A DNA stretch of 64,000 nucleotides from Nostoc sp. JL34 (lineage in GTDB: Bacteria; Cyanobacteriota; Cyanobacteriia; Cyanobacteriales; Nostocaceae). Of the stretch, positions 15,284 to 25,124 are shown one piece after another. Below the pieces are notes generated by a model that saw nothing but the letters and a program-made list of their open reading frames with translations, searched no databases and was not told where the DNA came from. The translations under genes were made by a program, and so were the position numbers. The DNA is taken from the NCBI RefSeq assembly GCF_017114945.1, contig NZ_JABXKQ010000116.1, positions 1 through 64,000 of the forward strand. The letters run 5' to 3'. Within the stretch, counting starts at the first letter, position 1. Each line of letters opens with the position of its first letter.

Positions 15284-18200
15284 TCATCTGTCTGTCATCG
15301 ATGGAGACTGCGCCTGAGTTAAGCAATTTCTCAATATTTCGGCTAACACCTGTACGTGGGGTTCTTTAAGTAGCTCAAGGTGAGATCCGGGAAGGTAATG
15401 GGTATTTAATCCACCGCTTATTAGATCACCCCAGCCGAATTGAGGATCGTATTGTGTGCCTACAGTTTCGCTTCGATTTTGATCTTCTGTCCGCAAGAGG
15501 ATAGCTCGACCAAGGTAAGGTGAGAATATATATTCACTGATGGCTTGAGTATTAGCATCTATACTCTTTAAATGCTTGTCATTCTCAGGTAAATGAAGTA
15601 CCCCTTCCAAGTAACGGTTATATCTATTTTGGAGATGCTGCTTACGCCAATAGCTCCATTCCATAGTCTTTTGCCAAATGTAGCCTGGCCCTTGTTGAAC
15701 GACATTATTTAAATGCAAAAAAATTCGCTTGAGAAATGACGCCCGCCAGCTATAACCTGGACGACAACTATCAAGCATAACTAGAATACCAACTTGTTCA
15801 CCTTGCTCTTGGAGTTGCTGAGCCATCTCGAAAGCAACTATACCCCCAAAAGAATAACCTCCCAGAAAATAAGGCCCATTGGGCTGAAGAGTCTGAATTT
15901 CTTGGATATAGTGAGTCGCCATATCTTCAACCCGTGTATGGAAAGGATGTTTTCCATCTAGTCCTTGTGGCTGTAGTCCATAGAATGGTTGATCTGAACC
16001 CAAATGCAGTGCCAATTGACGGAAACACAACACTTCTCCACCCAGTCCGTGAATACAGAAAAAAGGTGGCTTGGAACCGTTGGGTTGAATTTCTACCAGG
16101 GATGACCAGCTAGATTTTAATTTATCTAAGGTATTTACTAAAGCCTTGTTTGTTGCTATGTCTTCTTCTTGGGAGATGATTTTGGCTAGAGCCTCTACAG
16201 TACCTGACTGAAAGAGAATGGCAAGAGGCAGATTTTTACTAAATTCCTTCTCAATTTGCCAAAACAGTTTTACCGCTAATATGGAGTGTCCTCCTAGTTC
16301 AAAGAAGTTGTCCCTGACACCGATAGGTTGGATACCTAAAATTTCTTCCCAAATTTTGGTCAGTTGAAATTCTAATTCATCACGGGGAGCCAGATAGGTG
16401 TTTTCTGAATCAAGCCTTGTTGAGTCTGGCGCTGGTAAAGCGCGGCGATCGATTTTGCCGTTGGGGGTTAAGGGTAGGGTATCTAGTAAAACGAAAGCAC
16501 TAGGTACCATATATTCTGGCAGTTTTTGTTTGAGGAAGTGACGCAGTTCGTCTGTGGTTGGTGTCTGTTCTGGGTGAGGAACGATGTAGGCGACTAGTCG
16601 CTGGTTTTCTGGATTATCAACTCTAGCTGTGACGACAGTTTGCTGTACGGTGGGGTGTTGTGCTAATAAAGCTTCAATTTCTCCAAGTTCGATGCGGAAA
16701 CCACGAATTTTTACCTGATGATCGATTCTACCGATGTATTCAATGTTGCCATCGGCAAGATAGCGGGCTAAATCTCCCGTTTTGTAAAGTTTTTCGCCTT
16801 CGTTAAAGGGATGGGAAATAAATCGCTCGGCTGTTAAGTTTGGACGGTTAAGATAACCTCTGGCAACTCCGACACCACCAATATAAAGTTCGCCGATCGC
16901 ACCCAATGGAACTGCTTGCAGATAGGAATCGAGGATATAAAGTTGAGTGTTGGCGATCGCTCTCCCAATCGGTACACTTTTTAAGTTACTCTCTCTTTGG
17001 CACTGCCAAAATGTGACATCAATTGCCGCTTCAGTAGGCCCATAGAGGTTGTGTAGTTCACATCCCATCGGGTCAAAAAACCGCTCCTGGAGGTCAACTG
17101 GTAAGGCTTCTCCACTACAAAACACCCGTTTTAGAGATTTGCAACGCTCTAGCCCTTTGGTTTCTAAAAATATCTGCAACATGGAGGGTACAAAATGCAG
17201 TGTTGTAATTCTCTCTTGGGCGATGGTGTTGATTAAGTAAGTTGCATCTCGCTGCCCGCCTGGTTGAGCCATCACTAAACGCGCCCCTGTCAATAGTGGC
17301 CAGAAAAACTCCCAAACGGAAACGTCGAAACTAAAAGGGGTTTTTTGCAGAACGCTATCAGTTGCATTTAGTTTGTAAGCGTCTTGCATCCACAGTAAGC
17401 GATTGCAAATTCCCCGATGGGTATTCATCGCGCCCTTTGGTTTGCCAGTGGAACCAGAGGTGTAAATTACATAAGCTAGATCCTGAGGTTTGACGCTTGA
17501 ATTGGGATTGCGTAGACGCAAAGAGGTGAGAGGGTCGCAGTCTTGGCGGTTCCCGTCGATTGCGAACCGCTGAACCCGAAGGGATTCTTGGTAGATATCG
17601 CTTTGTTGTGAGATTGTTTCCCACTCTGTATCCAAGCAAATTTTTTGAGTTTTTCCGGGTAGATGATCCAGCAAATTACTTTGGGTGAGCAGCACTGGGG
17701 CTTGACAATCCTCTAACATATATGCCAGACGCTCTTGGGGATATTCGGGATCAAGAGGTACATAAGCGCCGCCAGCCTTGAGAATCCCTAACAATCCGAC
17801 AACCATTTCTAAGGAACGCTCAACACAAATGGCTACAAGTACATCTGGCTGGAATCCACAAGTTTGCAAGTAGTTTGCTAGCTGATTGGCACGACAATTT
17901 AGCTCACTGTAGGTAAGGTGCTTGTCTGCAAATTTTACAGCGATCGCATCTGGTGTTTTTTCTACCTGCGCTTCAAATAACTGGTGCAGACATTGAGATA
18001 AATCGTAGTCAGCTTGGGTATTATTCCACTCTCCTAGTAGCTGATGCTGTTCGGCTGGTGTTAACAGAGGTAAATCTGAAATATGCTGTTCTGGGTTGGC
18101 GACGATGCCTTCAAGTAAAGTTTGGAAATGCCCAAGCATTCGAGCGATAGTTGTAGCATCGAATAAATCTGTGTTGTATTCAATTCCACCTTTGATCCCC

Positions 18201-21200
18201 TCTGAAGTTTCTTCCAGGTCGAGGGTAAGATCGAACTTTGCTGCACCGTTATGGACTTCTAGAGGGGTAATGTTCAATTCCGGCAGTTCCCAAAGTTGGC
18301 TTGGGGTATTGTGGAAGGCAAACATTACCTGAAACAGCGGTGAGTGGCTCAGATTTCGCTCTGGCTGTAGTTCTTCTACTAGCTTCTCGAAGGGCAGGTC
18401 TTGGTGGGCATAAGCTCCTAGTGTTACTTCTCGAACTTGACTAAGTAACTGCCGGAAACTTGGGTTGCCTGAAAAGTTAGTGCGTATGGCTAGGGTATTG
18501 ACAAAGAACCCAATCAACCCTTCGGTTTCAATTTGGTTGCGACCAGCAATAGGGGAACCGATAAGAATATCTTCTTGTCCAGTGTAGCGGTGTAATGTTG
18601 TGCCAAAAGCCGCCAGCAATGTCATGAATAGGGTGACACCCTCTTGATGCGAGAGTTTTTTGAGCGATGTACTCAGGGTCTGGGGTAGCATCAGGGATTG
18701 CACTGCTCCCTGGTAAGTTTGGACTGGTGGCCGTGGTCGGTCGGTTGGTAATTCTAATACAGTATTAGCAGCTGCTAACTGGGTTTTCCAGTAGTTGATT
18801 TGGCTGGAGAGGATTTCACCCGATAGCCATGCCTGTTGCCAGACAGCAAAATCGGCATACTGAATGGGCAATTTTGGTAGAGGGGAAGGTTTACTGCTCA
18901 AAAAGGCTTTATAAACGGCTGCTAACTGCTGCCAGAGAATGCCTATTGACCACCCATCTGAAGCGATGTGGTGCATGACCAACAAAAGTATATGCTGCTG
19001 TTCGTCTATTTGCAGTAAGGTAGCTCGCAGCATCAAGTCAGTTTCTAAGTTGAAAGGGCGTTGCGCCTCTTGATTTAGCAGACATTCCACTTGCTCCGGT
19101 GTTACCTTAATTACCTTGAGTTCCACTGACCGAGGCGGGCCAATTACTTGTATGGGGCTACCATCAAGTGATGTAATGAAGTTTGTTCGCAGCGCCTCAT
19201 GATGGCCAACGATCGCATCTAGTGAATGCTGTAATACATCTGTATTTAACGTGCCCGTTAAGTGCTGGGCTTTGGAGAGAATATATGCTCTGCTGTCGGG
19301 TTGCAACTGCTGCAAAAACCACACTCGCTGTTGGGCAAAGGATAAAGGGGCTGACTCCCGGTTGGCTATTTGGGGAATAGTTTGATTTTGGGGATCATAT
19401 TCTTGAGTCTGGTTTTGGGTAATCGCTTGAGCTAAAGTAGCGATCGTTGGATTCTCAAACAAAAGTTGCAACGGTATTTCTATCCGAAAGGCTTGGCGAA
19501 CCCTAGACATAACTTGAGTGGCCAGCAGTGAATTACCTCCCAATTCAAAAAAATTGTCGTGGATACCTACTTGTTCCAGACGCAAAACTCTTGCCCAGAT
19601 GTTAGCTAATATCTCTTCTGTCGAATTCTGAGGTGGGACAAAGTTAGTTGATAGACTAAGAGCAAATGTATCCGGTGCTGGTAAAGCCCGACGGTCTATT
19701 TTTCCGTTGACATTTAGTGGCAAGGTATCCAAAAATACAAAGAAACTAGGCACCATGTATTCAGGCAGTTGACCTGACAAAAAGCGACGCAATTCAACCT
19801 GACTAGGAATTTTCTCTGGACTGGCAACAATATATGCCACTAGTTGCTTGTCACCGATAACATCCTCTCTAGCTATGACTATAGTCTGCGTCAGTGCCGG
19901 ATGTTGACCTAATATGGCTTCAATTTCTCCCAATTCAATGCGGAAGCCACGTATTTTCACTTGGTAGTCAGTCCGACCAAGGAACTCGATATTACCATCA
20001 CTCAAGTAACGTGCCAAGTCCCCAGTCTTGTAAAGACGTGCCCCAGGTTCAGAGCTAAAAGGGTTGAAAATGAACTTATCTATGGTCAATTCTGGACGGT
20101 TAAGATAGCCTCGCGCTAGACCAATACCGCCAATATGCAGTTCGCCTGATTCACCAACAGGCACAGACTGCAAATTTTCATCAAGGATGTGAATCTCTGC
20201 ATTAGTAATGGGGCGACCAATGGGAGCAATAGCGTAATTAGTGCCGCGCTGGCAAGTCCAGAAAGTGGTATCAATGGAAGCTTCTGTCGGGCCATAACAA
20301 TTATGCAGAACATTGTCTAAATTCAATTGGGCAAAAAAGTGTTCTATCAGTTCGCCAGGTAAAGCTTCACCACCGCAGATAATGTGTCTGAGAAATCGGC
20401 AATTCTCAATTCCCTTCTCTTCCAGTAAGACACGGAGTATGGAAGGTACTAAGGCCAAAACGGTGATTTGCTGCTCAGTAATCACCTTTACAAGGTAGGC
20501 AGGGTCTTGATGTCCACCAGGACGAGCCATGAACAATTGCCCTCCAAAGCACAATGGCCAGAATATCTGCCACACAGAGGGGTCGAAACTAAAAGAAATA
20601 GTCAGTAAAACTTTGTCTGCCTGAGTTAATCCAAAGGTTGTTTGCTTCCAGTAGAGTTGATTGCAGATTCCACGGTGAGGAATCATTACACCCTTGGGTT
20701 GTCCTGTAGAACCAGATGTGTAGATTACGTAGATGAGGTGATCAACCGTTGTCTCATTAACAGGATTTTCTTGACTGTTTTGGATATTCTCTTGCCAGTT
20801 TGAGTCCAGACAAATTACTTGTGCTTGATGCGGTGGCAGGTTGTTGAGCAATTTCTCTTGGGTTAACAATACTGGTGTCTGGGTGTCTTCCAAGATGAAG
20901 GCTAGACGTTCTGAGGGATATGCCGGATCTAAAGGCACATAAGCGCCTCCAGCTTTGAGAATGCCTAGTAGTCCTACGATCATTTCCAAGGAGCGCTCCA
21001 GGCAAATGCCCACAAGTACCTCAGGCCCAACACCTAAAGTCCGTAAGTGGTGCGCTAGTTGATTCGCCTGCTGGTTTAACTGCTGATAAGTAAGTTGTGT
21101 ATTGTCACATACTACAGCAATGGCTTGGGGCGATCGCTCTACTTGCATCTCAAACATTTTATGGATGCACAAATCCGAATGATGAACTACTTGGGCATCA

Positions 21201-21295
21201 TTCAATTCCTGTAGAACTTGAGTGCCGATGATGTGAGTTAAGGTATCTAACGGAATATTTTGCTTATACTCTGAAGTCTGGCTATTTATCTGCAT
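15284..21295 (-). CDS. Bimodular non-ribosomal peptide synthetase (A-T-C-A-T-TE)
   Basis: A 2003-residue NRPS. Order: a short remnant of a condensation-domain tail (1-45); A1 (about 45-540); T1 with phosphopantetheine Ser589; an LCL-type C domain (about 648-1075, HHIASDG at 775-781); A2 (about 1100-1620); T2 with Ser1671; type I thioesterase (about 1740-1995, GYSFG with Ser1815, probable Asp1842 and His1972). Aligned by eye to the GrsA positions, A2 gives D-V-W-H-F-S-L-I-D-K, the known serine code; A1 gives D-P-W-A-I-G-C-I-D-K, which I cannot assign, although its Asp points to an alpha-amino acid. The module C-A(Ser)-T-TE matches the layout of EntF. No MbtH, phosphopantetheinyl transferase, transporter or tailoring gene is adjacent. 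Expected product: an X-Ser dipeptide, or an oligomeric lactone of it. A2 contains an in-frame insertion of repeat DNA. Confidence 0.95.
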   Translation of the reverse strand: MQINSQTSEYKQNIPLDTLTHIIGTQVLQELNDAQVVHHSDLCIHKMFEMQVERSPQAIAVVCDNTQLTYQQLNQQANQLAHHLRTLGVGPEVLVGICLERSLEMIVGLLGILKAGGAYVPLDPAYPSERLAFILEDTQTPVLLTQEKLLNNLPPHQAQVICLDSNWQENIQNSQENPVNETTVDHLIYVIYTSGSTGQPKGVMIPHRGICNQLYWKQTTFGLTQADKVLLTISFSFDPSVWQIFWPLCFGGQLFMARPGGHQDPAYLVKVITEQQITVLALVPSILRVLLEEKGIENCRFLRHIICGGEALPGELIEHFFAQLNLDNVLHNCYGPTEASIDTTFWTCQRGTNYAIAPIGRPITNAEIHILDENLQSVPVGESGELHIGGIGLARGYLNRPELTIDKFIFNPFSSEPGARLYKTGDLARYLSDGNIEFLGRTDYQVKIRGFRIELGEIEAILGQHPALTQTIVIAREDVIGDKQLVAYIVASPEKIPSQVELRRFLSGQLPEYMVPSFFVFLDTLPLNVNGKIDRRALPAPDTFALSLSTNFVPPQNSTEEILANIWARVLRLEQVGIHDNFFELGGNSLLATQVMSRVRQAFRIEIPLQLLFENPTIATLAQAITQNQTQEYDPQNQTIPQIANRESAPLSFAQQRVWFLQQLQPDSRAYILSKAQHLTGTLNTDVLQHSLDAIVGHHEALRTNFITSLDGSPIQVIGPPRSVELKVIKVTPEQVECLLNQEAQRPFNLETDLMLRATLLQIDEQQHILLLVMHHIASDGWSIGILWQQLAAVYKAFLSSKPSPLPKLPIQYADFAVWQQAWLSGEILSSQINYWKTQLAAANTVLELPTDRPRPPVQTYQGAVQSLMLPQTLSTSLKKLSHQEGVTLFMTLLAAFGTTLHRYTGQEDILIGSPIAGRNQIETEGLIGFFVNTLAIRTNFSGNPSFRQLLSQVREVTLGAYAHQDLPFEKLVEELQPERNLSHSPLFQVMFAFHNTPSQLWELPELNITPLEVHNGAAKFDLTLDLEETSEGIKGGIEYNTDLFDATTIARMLGHFQTLLEGIVANPEQHISDLPLLTPAEQHQLLGEWNNTQADYDLSQCLHQLFEAQVEKTPDAIAVKFADKHLTYSELNCRANQLANYLQTCGFQPDVLVAICVERSLEMVVGLLGILKAGGAYVPLDPEYPQERLAYMLEDCQAPVLLTQSNLLDHLPGKTQKICLDTEWETISQQSDIYQESLRVQRFAIDGNRQDCDPLTSLRLRNPNSSVKPQDLAYVIYTSGSTGKPKGAMNTHRGICNRLLWMQDAYKLNATDSVLQKTPFSFDVSVWEFFWPLLTGARLVMAQPGGQRDATYLINTIAQERITTLHFVPSMLQIFLETKGLERCKSLKRVFCSGEALPVDLQERFFDPMGCELHNLYGPTEAAIDVTFWQCQRESNLKSVPIGRAIANTQLYILDSYLQAVPLGAIGELYIGGVGVARGYLNRPNLTAERFISHPFNEGEKLYKTGDLARYLADGNIEYIGRIDHQVKIRGFRIELGEIEALLAQHPTVQQTVVTARVDNPENQRLVAYIVPHPEQTPTTDELRHFLKQKLPEYMVPSAFVLLDTLPLTPNGKIDRRALPAPDSTRLDSENTYLAPRDELEFQLTKIWEEILGIQPIGVRDNFFELGGHSILAVKLFWQIEKEFSKNLPLAILFQSGTVEALAKIISQEEDIATNKALVNTLDKLKSSWSSLVEIQPNGSKPPFFCIHGLGGEVLCFRQLALHLGSDQPFYGLQPQGLDGKHPFHTRVEDMATHYIQEIQTLQPNGPYFLGGYSFGGIVAFEMAQQLQEQGEQVGILVMLDSCRPGYSWRASFLKRIFLHLNNVVQQGPGYIWQKTMEWSYWRKQHLQNRYNRYLEGVLHLPENDKHLKSIDANTQAISEYIFSPYLGRAILLRTEDQNRSETVGTQYDPQFGWGDLISGGLNTHYLPGSHLELLKEPHVQVLAEILRNCLTQAQSPSMTDR
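17510..17584. repeat. Dispersed repeat inserted in frame in the NRPS A2 domain
   Basis: A stretch coding about 25 extra residues (roughly 1238-1262, around RVQRFAIDGNRQDCDPL) lies between the core motifs A2 and A3, where the sister domain A1 has no counterpart. The DNA contains GCGTAGACGCAAAGAGG, GCAGTCTTGGCGG and GATTGCGAACCGC, typical of interspersed repeats in Nostoc-type genomes. The GACGCAAAG string recurs at 21426. The frame is kept and the insertion falls in a surface loop region. Confidence 0.65.
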
Positions 21296-23179
21296 TTTCT
21301 ATATATAAACTCCATCAGTAAATGCCATTTTTTTTATTTATTATTTATTGTATATGTGTTTATACCAGATAAGGCTACACATAAAGCCATCAGGAAAAAT
21401 AGTAGTCACTGGCTCAGAAACATAGACGCAAAGCGGCTTCCTGCAAGGTAGCCTAGCTAGCCTTCAGAGCGTGACGTTGCGTGTAGCTTGCTTCCCCAAA
21501 TATATACCCTTCTGCTTTCCAGTCCGCACGTTAATTATATGCAGCTTCAAATATAATTGGTATTTAAGGCTTTAGCGAATCGATTCATAATCAAGATATA
21601 GCCGTGTGCAGTTCAGTAAGATACAAAAACTTTGCTGAAATGATTTGACAGCAAGGAATTTGGTGTTTTCATACAATCGACAATCGCTATAATAAATAAT
21701 TTCTATCTTTTTATATCTTAAAATTTTTAACTAAAAATTTCAAATGCAGACAAGGTTTTTGTTTACTGCTTTTGTTTTTGTTGAAAATAGGTTTTTGATT
21801 TTACTTGATTACAATAACTTCAAATAATCCTGAAAAGACTCTATCCTTTTTCATCAAAATTTGCTAATAGAAAAAAGAATCATTACTAAATCTTCATTGT
21901 GTTTCTTCATATGTAAAAATACTGTAAAGCAATAATTATAATTTGCTAAAATAATTAAGTAGAACACTGTAAAAATTTGTCACTAGAATCAGACAGGAGG
22001 CATAAAGAAGTTTGATCGTTGCCTTCCAGTGTTGACGTAACCTGATGCAGGCATCTAAACTTCAAAGAAGCGGAAAGTAGGAAAAAAGAGGCTTTTAGCC
22101 TCGTTTATCTTTCTTTAGGTAGTTGTTTTTTATTTACGCTGACTTAGTGAAACCACCGTTAGGTGGGTTCCATCTCACTAAATATAAAGCATACATAAAG
22201 CGAAAACCTTTGCACATGGACTTAACATCTGTGTCAACGTAACGTAAGATACGGATAAAATGTTTGTTTTTTCTGGCAGCAAATACTTATTCAAGCTCTT
22301 AGCTATAAATAAAGACTTGTTATGGTGATACCACAATGTTCAAGGCTCAGTTTCTGATAAACAAGATTAGAACAATCAAAGTCTAATCTAGACGCCAAAA
22401 ATTGCATTAAAAAAATTGATTCTCGATCAGGAGGCAAAAATGTCTATAACGCAGATATGACAAGACTCACAGATATCACGCATTGCTAATATTACTTTCA
22501 GTTCTGAGAATTTATGTTCATTAATCTGCAACCACTTCTCTAGAGGAGCCCATAAACCTGACCCAATTCAACCACGATATCAGATTATATAAAGTTTTGT
22601 AACAAAAAACAAATTTTTGATGCGTTTCGTTATATGTTGTGTATGTAAGTTTTGTAAATCAGTAATTATGCGTAAAGAAACTGAGAAGCTTCTAAGCAAA
22701 ACTGAGTTAGTCTAGCTAAACATGTTACAGTAACTTATAGTGAGATACTATTGTATCTCTGTCATAGAAGCAAAAATCTGCAATATAACTGCAATAACTC
22801 AGTCCAACTATTTATTACGCACCTCAACTTAAAAATCCTAATATTTTTACCTTGCCTGCTTTACTATATAATGCCAGGAATTTTGTTTAACTATAAATTA
22901 ACTCAATAAAAAGTCAAAATCATTTCCTTGGCATCAAAGCTCAAAATTTCTAGACCAAACTGGACGCCATCACGCAACAAAATCTCAGCATTCGGATAGT
23001 AGCCACATTCAAACCAACCCCAGAAGATGCTTTTGCTCGAGAACTTAACTCTGAATAAAATAGTTAATATGTAGACTATAAGACTATAAAGAGCAGGTTT
23101 CTTTAAAAAAAGCACAACGTGAGATACCTCACTTGCAGAGGTTTCCATCAAACTTTAACTATACCAAGCGTTACTAACT
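21296..23179. other. 1.9-kb AT-rich non-coding region between NRPS and exopolysaccharide genes
   Basis: It lies between divergent genes and is unusually long for this genome segment. It holds a decayed dispersed repeat (21422-21500, with GACGCAAAGCGGCTTCC), the structured stretch at 21994-22181, a strong AGGAGG ribosome binding site before a six-codon frame at 22429-22460, and otherwise A+T-rich DNA. A minus-strand open frame at 22903-23148 has no recognised homology. Confidence 0.6.
21994..22181 (+). ncRNA. Candidate structured RNA region
   Basis: Several hairpins follow one another: a long imperfect pairing GAAGTTTGAT with ATCTAAACTTC (about 22007-22062), a terminator-like hairpin GAGGC-TTTTA-GCCTC (22088-22102) followed by a T-rich tail, and a nested hairpin TTAGTGA...TCACTAA (22144-22181) enclosing AACCACC/GGTGGGTT. 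No open frame fits. It may be a small RNA, an untranslated leader, or attenuator structures ahead of the exopolysaccharide genes. No known RNA family was recognised. Confidence 0.25.
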
Positions 23180-24622
23180 ATGAGTAATCAAAGCATTGCA
23201 ACAAATAAATTAAGTGAAGTGCCTTTAGATTTGCGTGCATCTTCATTTGTCAGAGTCCGCAAGGGTTCATGGTGGTTAAGATTAACAACATTATTTCTAG
23301 TAGACTATACTCTTTTATCCTTAGCTTGGGTTTTAGCTGGATATCAATCTTCTTATGGGGATTTTACTTGGTATATACCCAGTAATTATTTACCGATTTT
23401 AATAACTATTGGAATTCAAATAGGATCACTAGCTCTCCAAGGTATTTATCGAGAAGGTCAAAAACGCTATGACTATTTGAATATTATCAAATCGCTAACT
23501 TTTGCTCATGGATTAATACTCCTTGTTTGTCTTTTGTATAAACCAGTTATTGATATTACACGCCCAAGATTAATATTATTATCTTGGTTGCTAAGTATAT
23601 TATTTATTTGTACTGGTAGATATACAGTAAATTTTACTCTAGAATATCTACGTAAGCAGAAAAAAATAGTTCGTTCTTCTGTCTTCATTATTTGTGATCC
23701 TCAGGATCATGAGCAGATTGCTAGCTTTATAAAAAAAGAAAAACATTACATTGTATCTGGAACTGCGAATGCTAATTCCTTAGACAGATATAAACGTCAG
23801 CAAACATTGAATCAACTTAATCAATTAGGTGTAACGGAAGTTTTTATATCTTGGGATGCTCTAAAAAATAGAATGTTTTTGTGCTGGTTATTTCAAGCAT
23901 CTGGTATCCAAGTACATATCTTACCGATGGAATTAAAACCAATTTATAGAAATGTAGAATTTAATAAAATCGGGGGAATGCCTTGTCTGAGTTTGGATTG
24001 CCCAATAATTACAGGTAAAGATTTTTGGCTAAAGCGTAGTTGTGATTTTTGTTTTGCGACTTTATTTGTAATGTTATCATTCCCCATTTATCTAGCTATA
24101 GCCATAGCTATAAAACTGGACTCTCCTGGCACAGTATTTTACAGGCAAACTCGTATAGGTTTACATGGGCAACAGTTTAAAGTATGGAAATTCAGAACGA
24201 TGAGGTCTGATGCGGAAAAATTACAGAAAGAATTAGAAGCTTTAAATGAAACGAAAGATGGAATTATTTTTAAAATAAAAGATGATCCTCGCGTCACCCG
24301 TGTTGGAAAATTTCTCCGTCGTTACAGCTTAGACGAATTACCCCAACTTTTTAACGTTATCCTTGGAGAAATGAGTATAGTAGGACCTCGCCCTTTACCT
24401 ATTAGAGATGTAGATAAGTTTTCTGAACATCATTTTATTCGACATGAAGTTTTACCCGGTATTACAGGTCTTTGGCAAGTCTCAGGTCGCTCAGATATTT
24501 TAGATTTTGAACAAGTGATAATTCTTGATCTCAACTACATCGAAAATTGGTCTCTTGGATTAGACTTTGAAATTCTGCTGAAAACAGTTATGGTAGTTTT
24601 GAAAAAAGAAGGCGCCTACTAA
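23180..24622 (+). CDS. Exopolysaccharide initiating sugar transferase (polyprenyl glycosylphosphotransferase)
   Basis: Transfers the first sugar phosphate to undecaprenyl phosphate, starting the repeat unit of an exopolysaccharide. At 480 residues it has the WcaJ/CpsE layout: about five N-terminal membrane helices (40-165), a nucleotide-binding-like middle part, and a C-terminal bacterial sugar transferase domain (from about 285) beginning KRSCDFCFATLFVML. Family motifs FKVWKFRTMRSDAE, LRRYSLDELPQLFNV, GEMSIVGPRPLP and PGITGLWQVSGRSD are present. The sugar is often glucose or galactose in relatives; not decidable here. It is the first gene of the rightward exopolysaccharide set. Confidence 0.95.
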   Translation: MSNQSIATNKLSEVPLDLRASSFVRVRKGSWWLRLTTLFLVDYTLLSLAWVLAGYQSSYGDFTWYIPSNYLPILITIGIQIGSLALQGIYREGQKRYDYLNIIKSLTFAHGLILLVCLLYKPVIDITRPRLILLSWLLSILFICTGRYTVNFTLEYLRKQKKIVRSSVFIICDPQDHEQIASFIKKEKHYIVSGTANANSLDRYKRQQTLNQLNQLGVTEVFISWDALKNRMFLCWLFQASGIQVHILPMELKPIYRNVEFNKIGGMPCLSLDCPIITGKDFWLKRSCDFCFATLFVMLSFPIYLAIAIAIKLDSPGTVFYRQTRIGLHGQQFKVWKFRTMRSDAEKLQKELEALNETKDGIIFKIKDDPRVTRVGKFLRRYSLDELPQLFNVILGEMSIVGPRPLPIRDVDKFSEHHFIRHEVLPGITGLWQVSGRSDILDFEQVIILDLNYIENWSLGLDFEILLKTVMVVLKKEGAY

Positions 24623-25124
24623 GTCATCAAATAGCAGACAGCAATAATTATATTACTTACATATTGATATAAATATTGCAGTTTGCAATGGGGTTTTTCA
24701 CCCATTAAATTTAGATTTTTATACTTTGCTGAGTGATTTACTACCTACCTGCTAAGAGGGAAGTACAGGGTTTATTTGTGGAATGAGGTACATGTATAAT
24801 ACAACACTAAAAAACTGTCAGTCAAAGTTTTTAGTGTACCTCATGCGAATAATAACCACTATATAAAGCTTTCGTATTTACAACTCAAAGTCTTTGTTAA
24901 TTAAGAAAAATGTGGGATGAATAGCATACTCAAGCGTGCGATGATAGAAGCAAAACCAAAATGCATTTTCATTGCATTATTGTCTTGAATTCGTGTGACT
25001 GGTATGTATGGAAAAGCTAAAAAACTTCTAACGGTATATTAGAAAAAATAAGTGATAAGTCATGAGATTTCATAAGTATTAGTGATTCCAAGATTAACGA
25101 AATAGACTAATTAACAATTCCAGA
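24623..25124. other. Intergenic region with an inverted-repeat element
   Basis: No gene. It holds the nested hairpin at 24783-24844 and, further right, AT-rich DNA in front of the flippase gene. Confidence 0.5.
24783..24844. repeat. Nested inverted repeat
   Basis: Outer arms ATGAGGTAC (24783-24791) and GTACCTCAT (24836-24844) enclose an inner pair ACACTAAAAAACT / AGTTTTTAGTGT with one bulged base. It lies 160 bp after the sugar transferase stop. It could act as a transcription terminator or processing site, or be a short mobile palindrome. Confidence 0.6.

Noticed and set aside
15096..15326. Minus-strand frame overlapping the NRPS end
   Set aside because: Runs through the MITE-like element and the NRPS 3' end in another frame; a shadow frame.
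22903..23148. Minus-strand frame of 81 residues before the sugar transferase
   Set aside because: The N-terminal half looks random. The C-terminal part (GYYPNAEILLRDGVQFG) reads more like protein, but I recognise no family and see no ribosome binding site; it may be a remnant.
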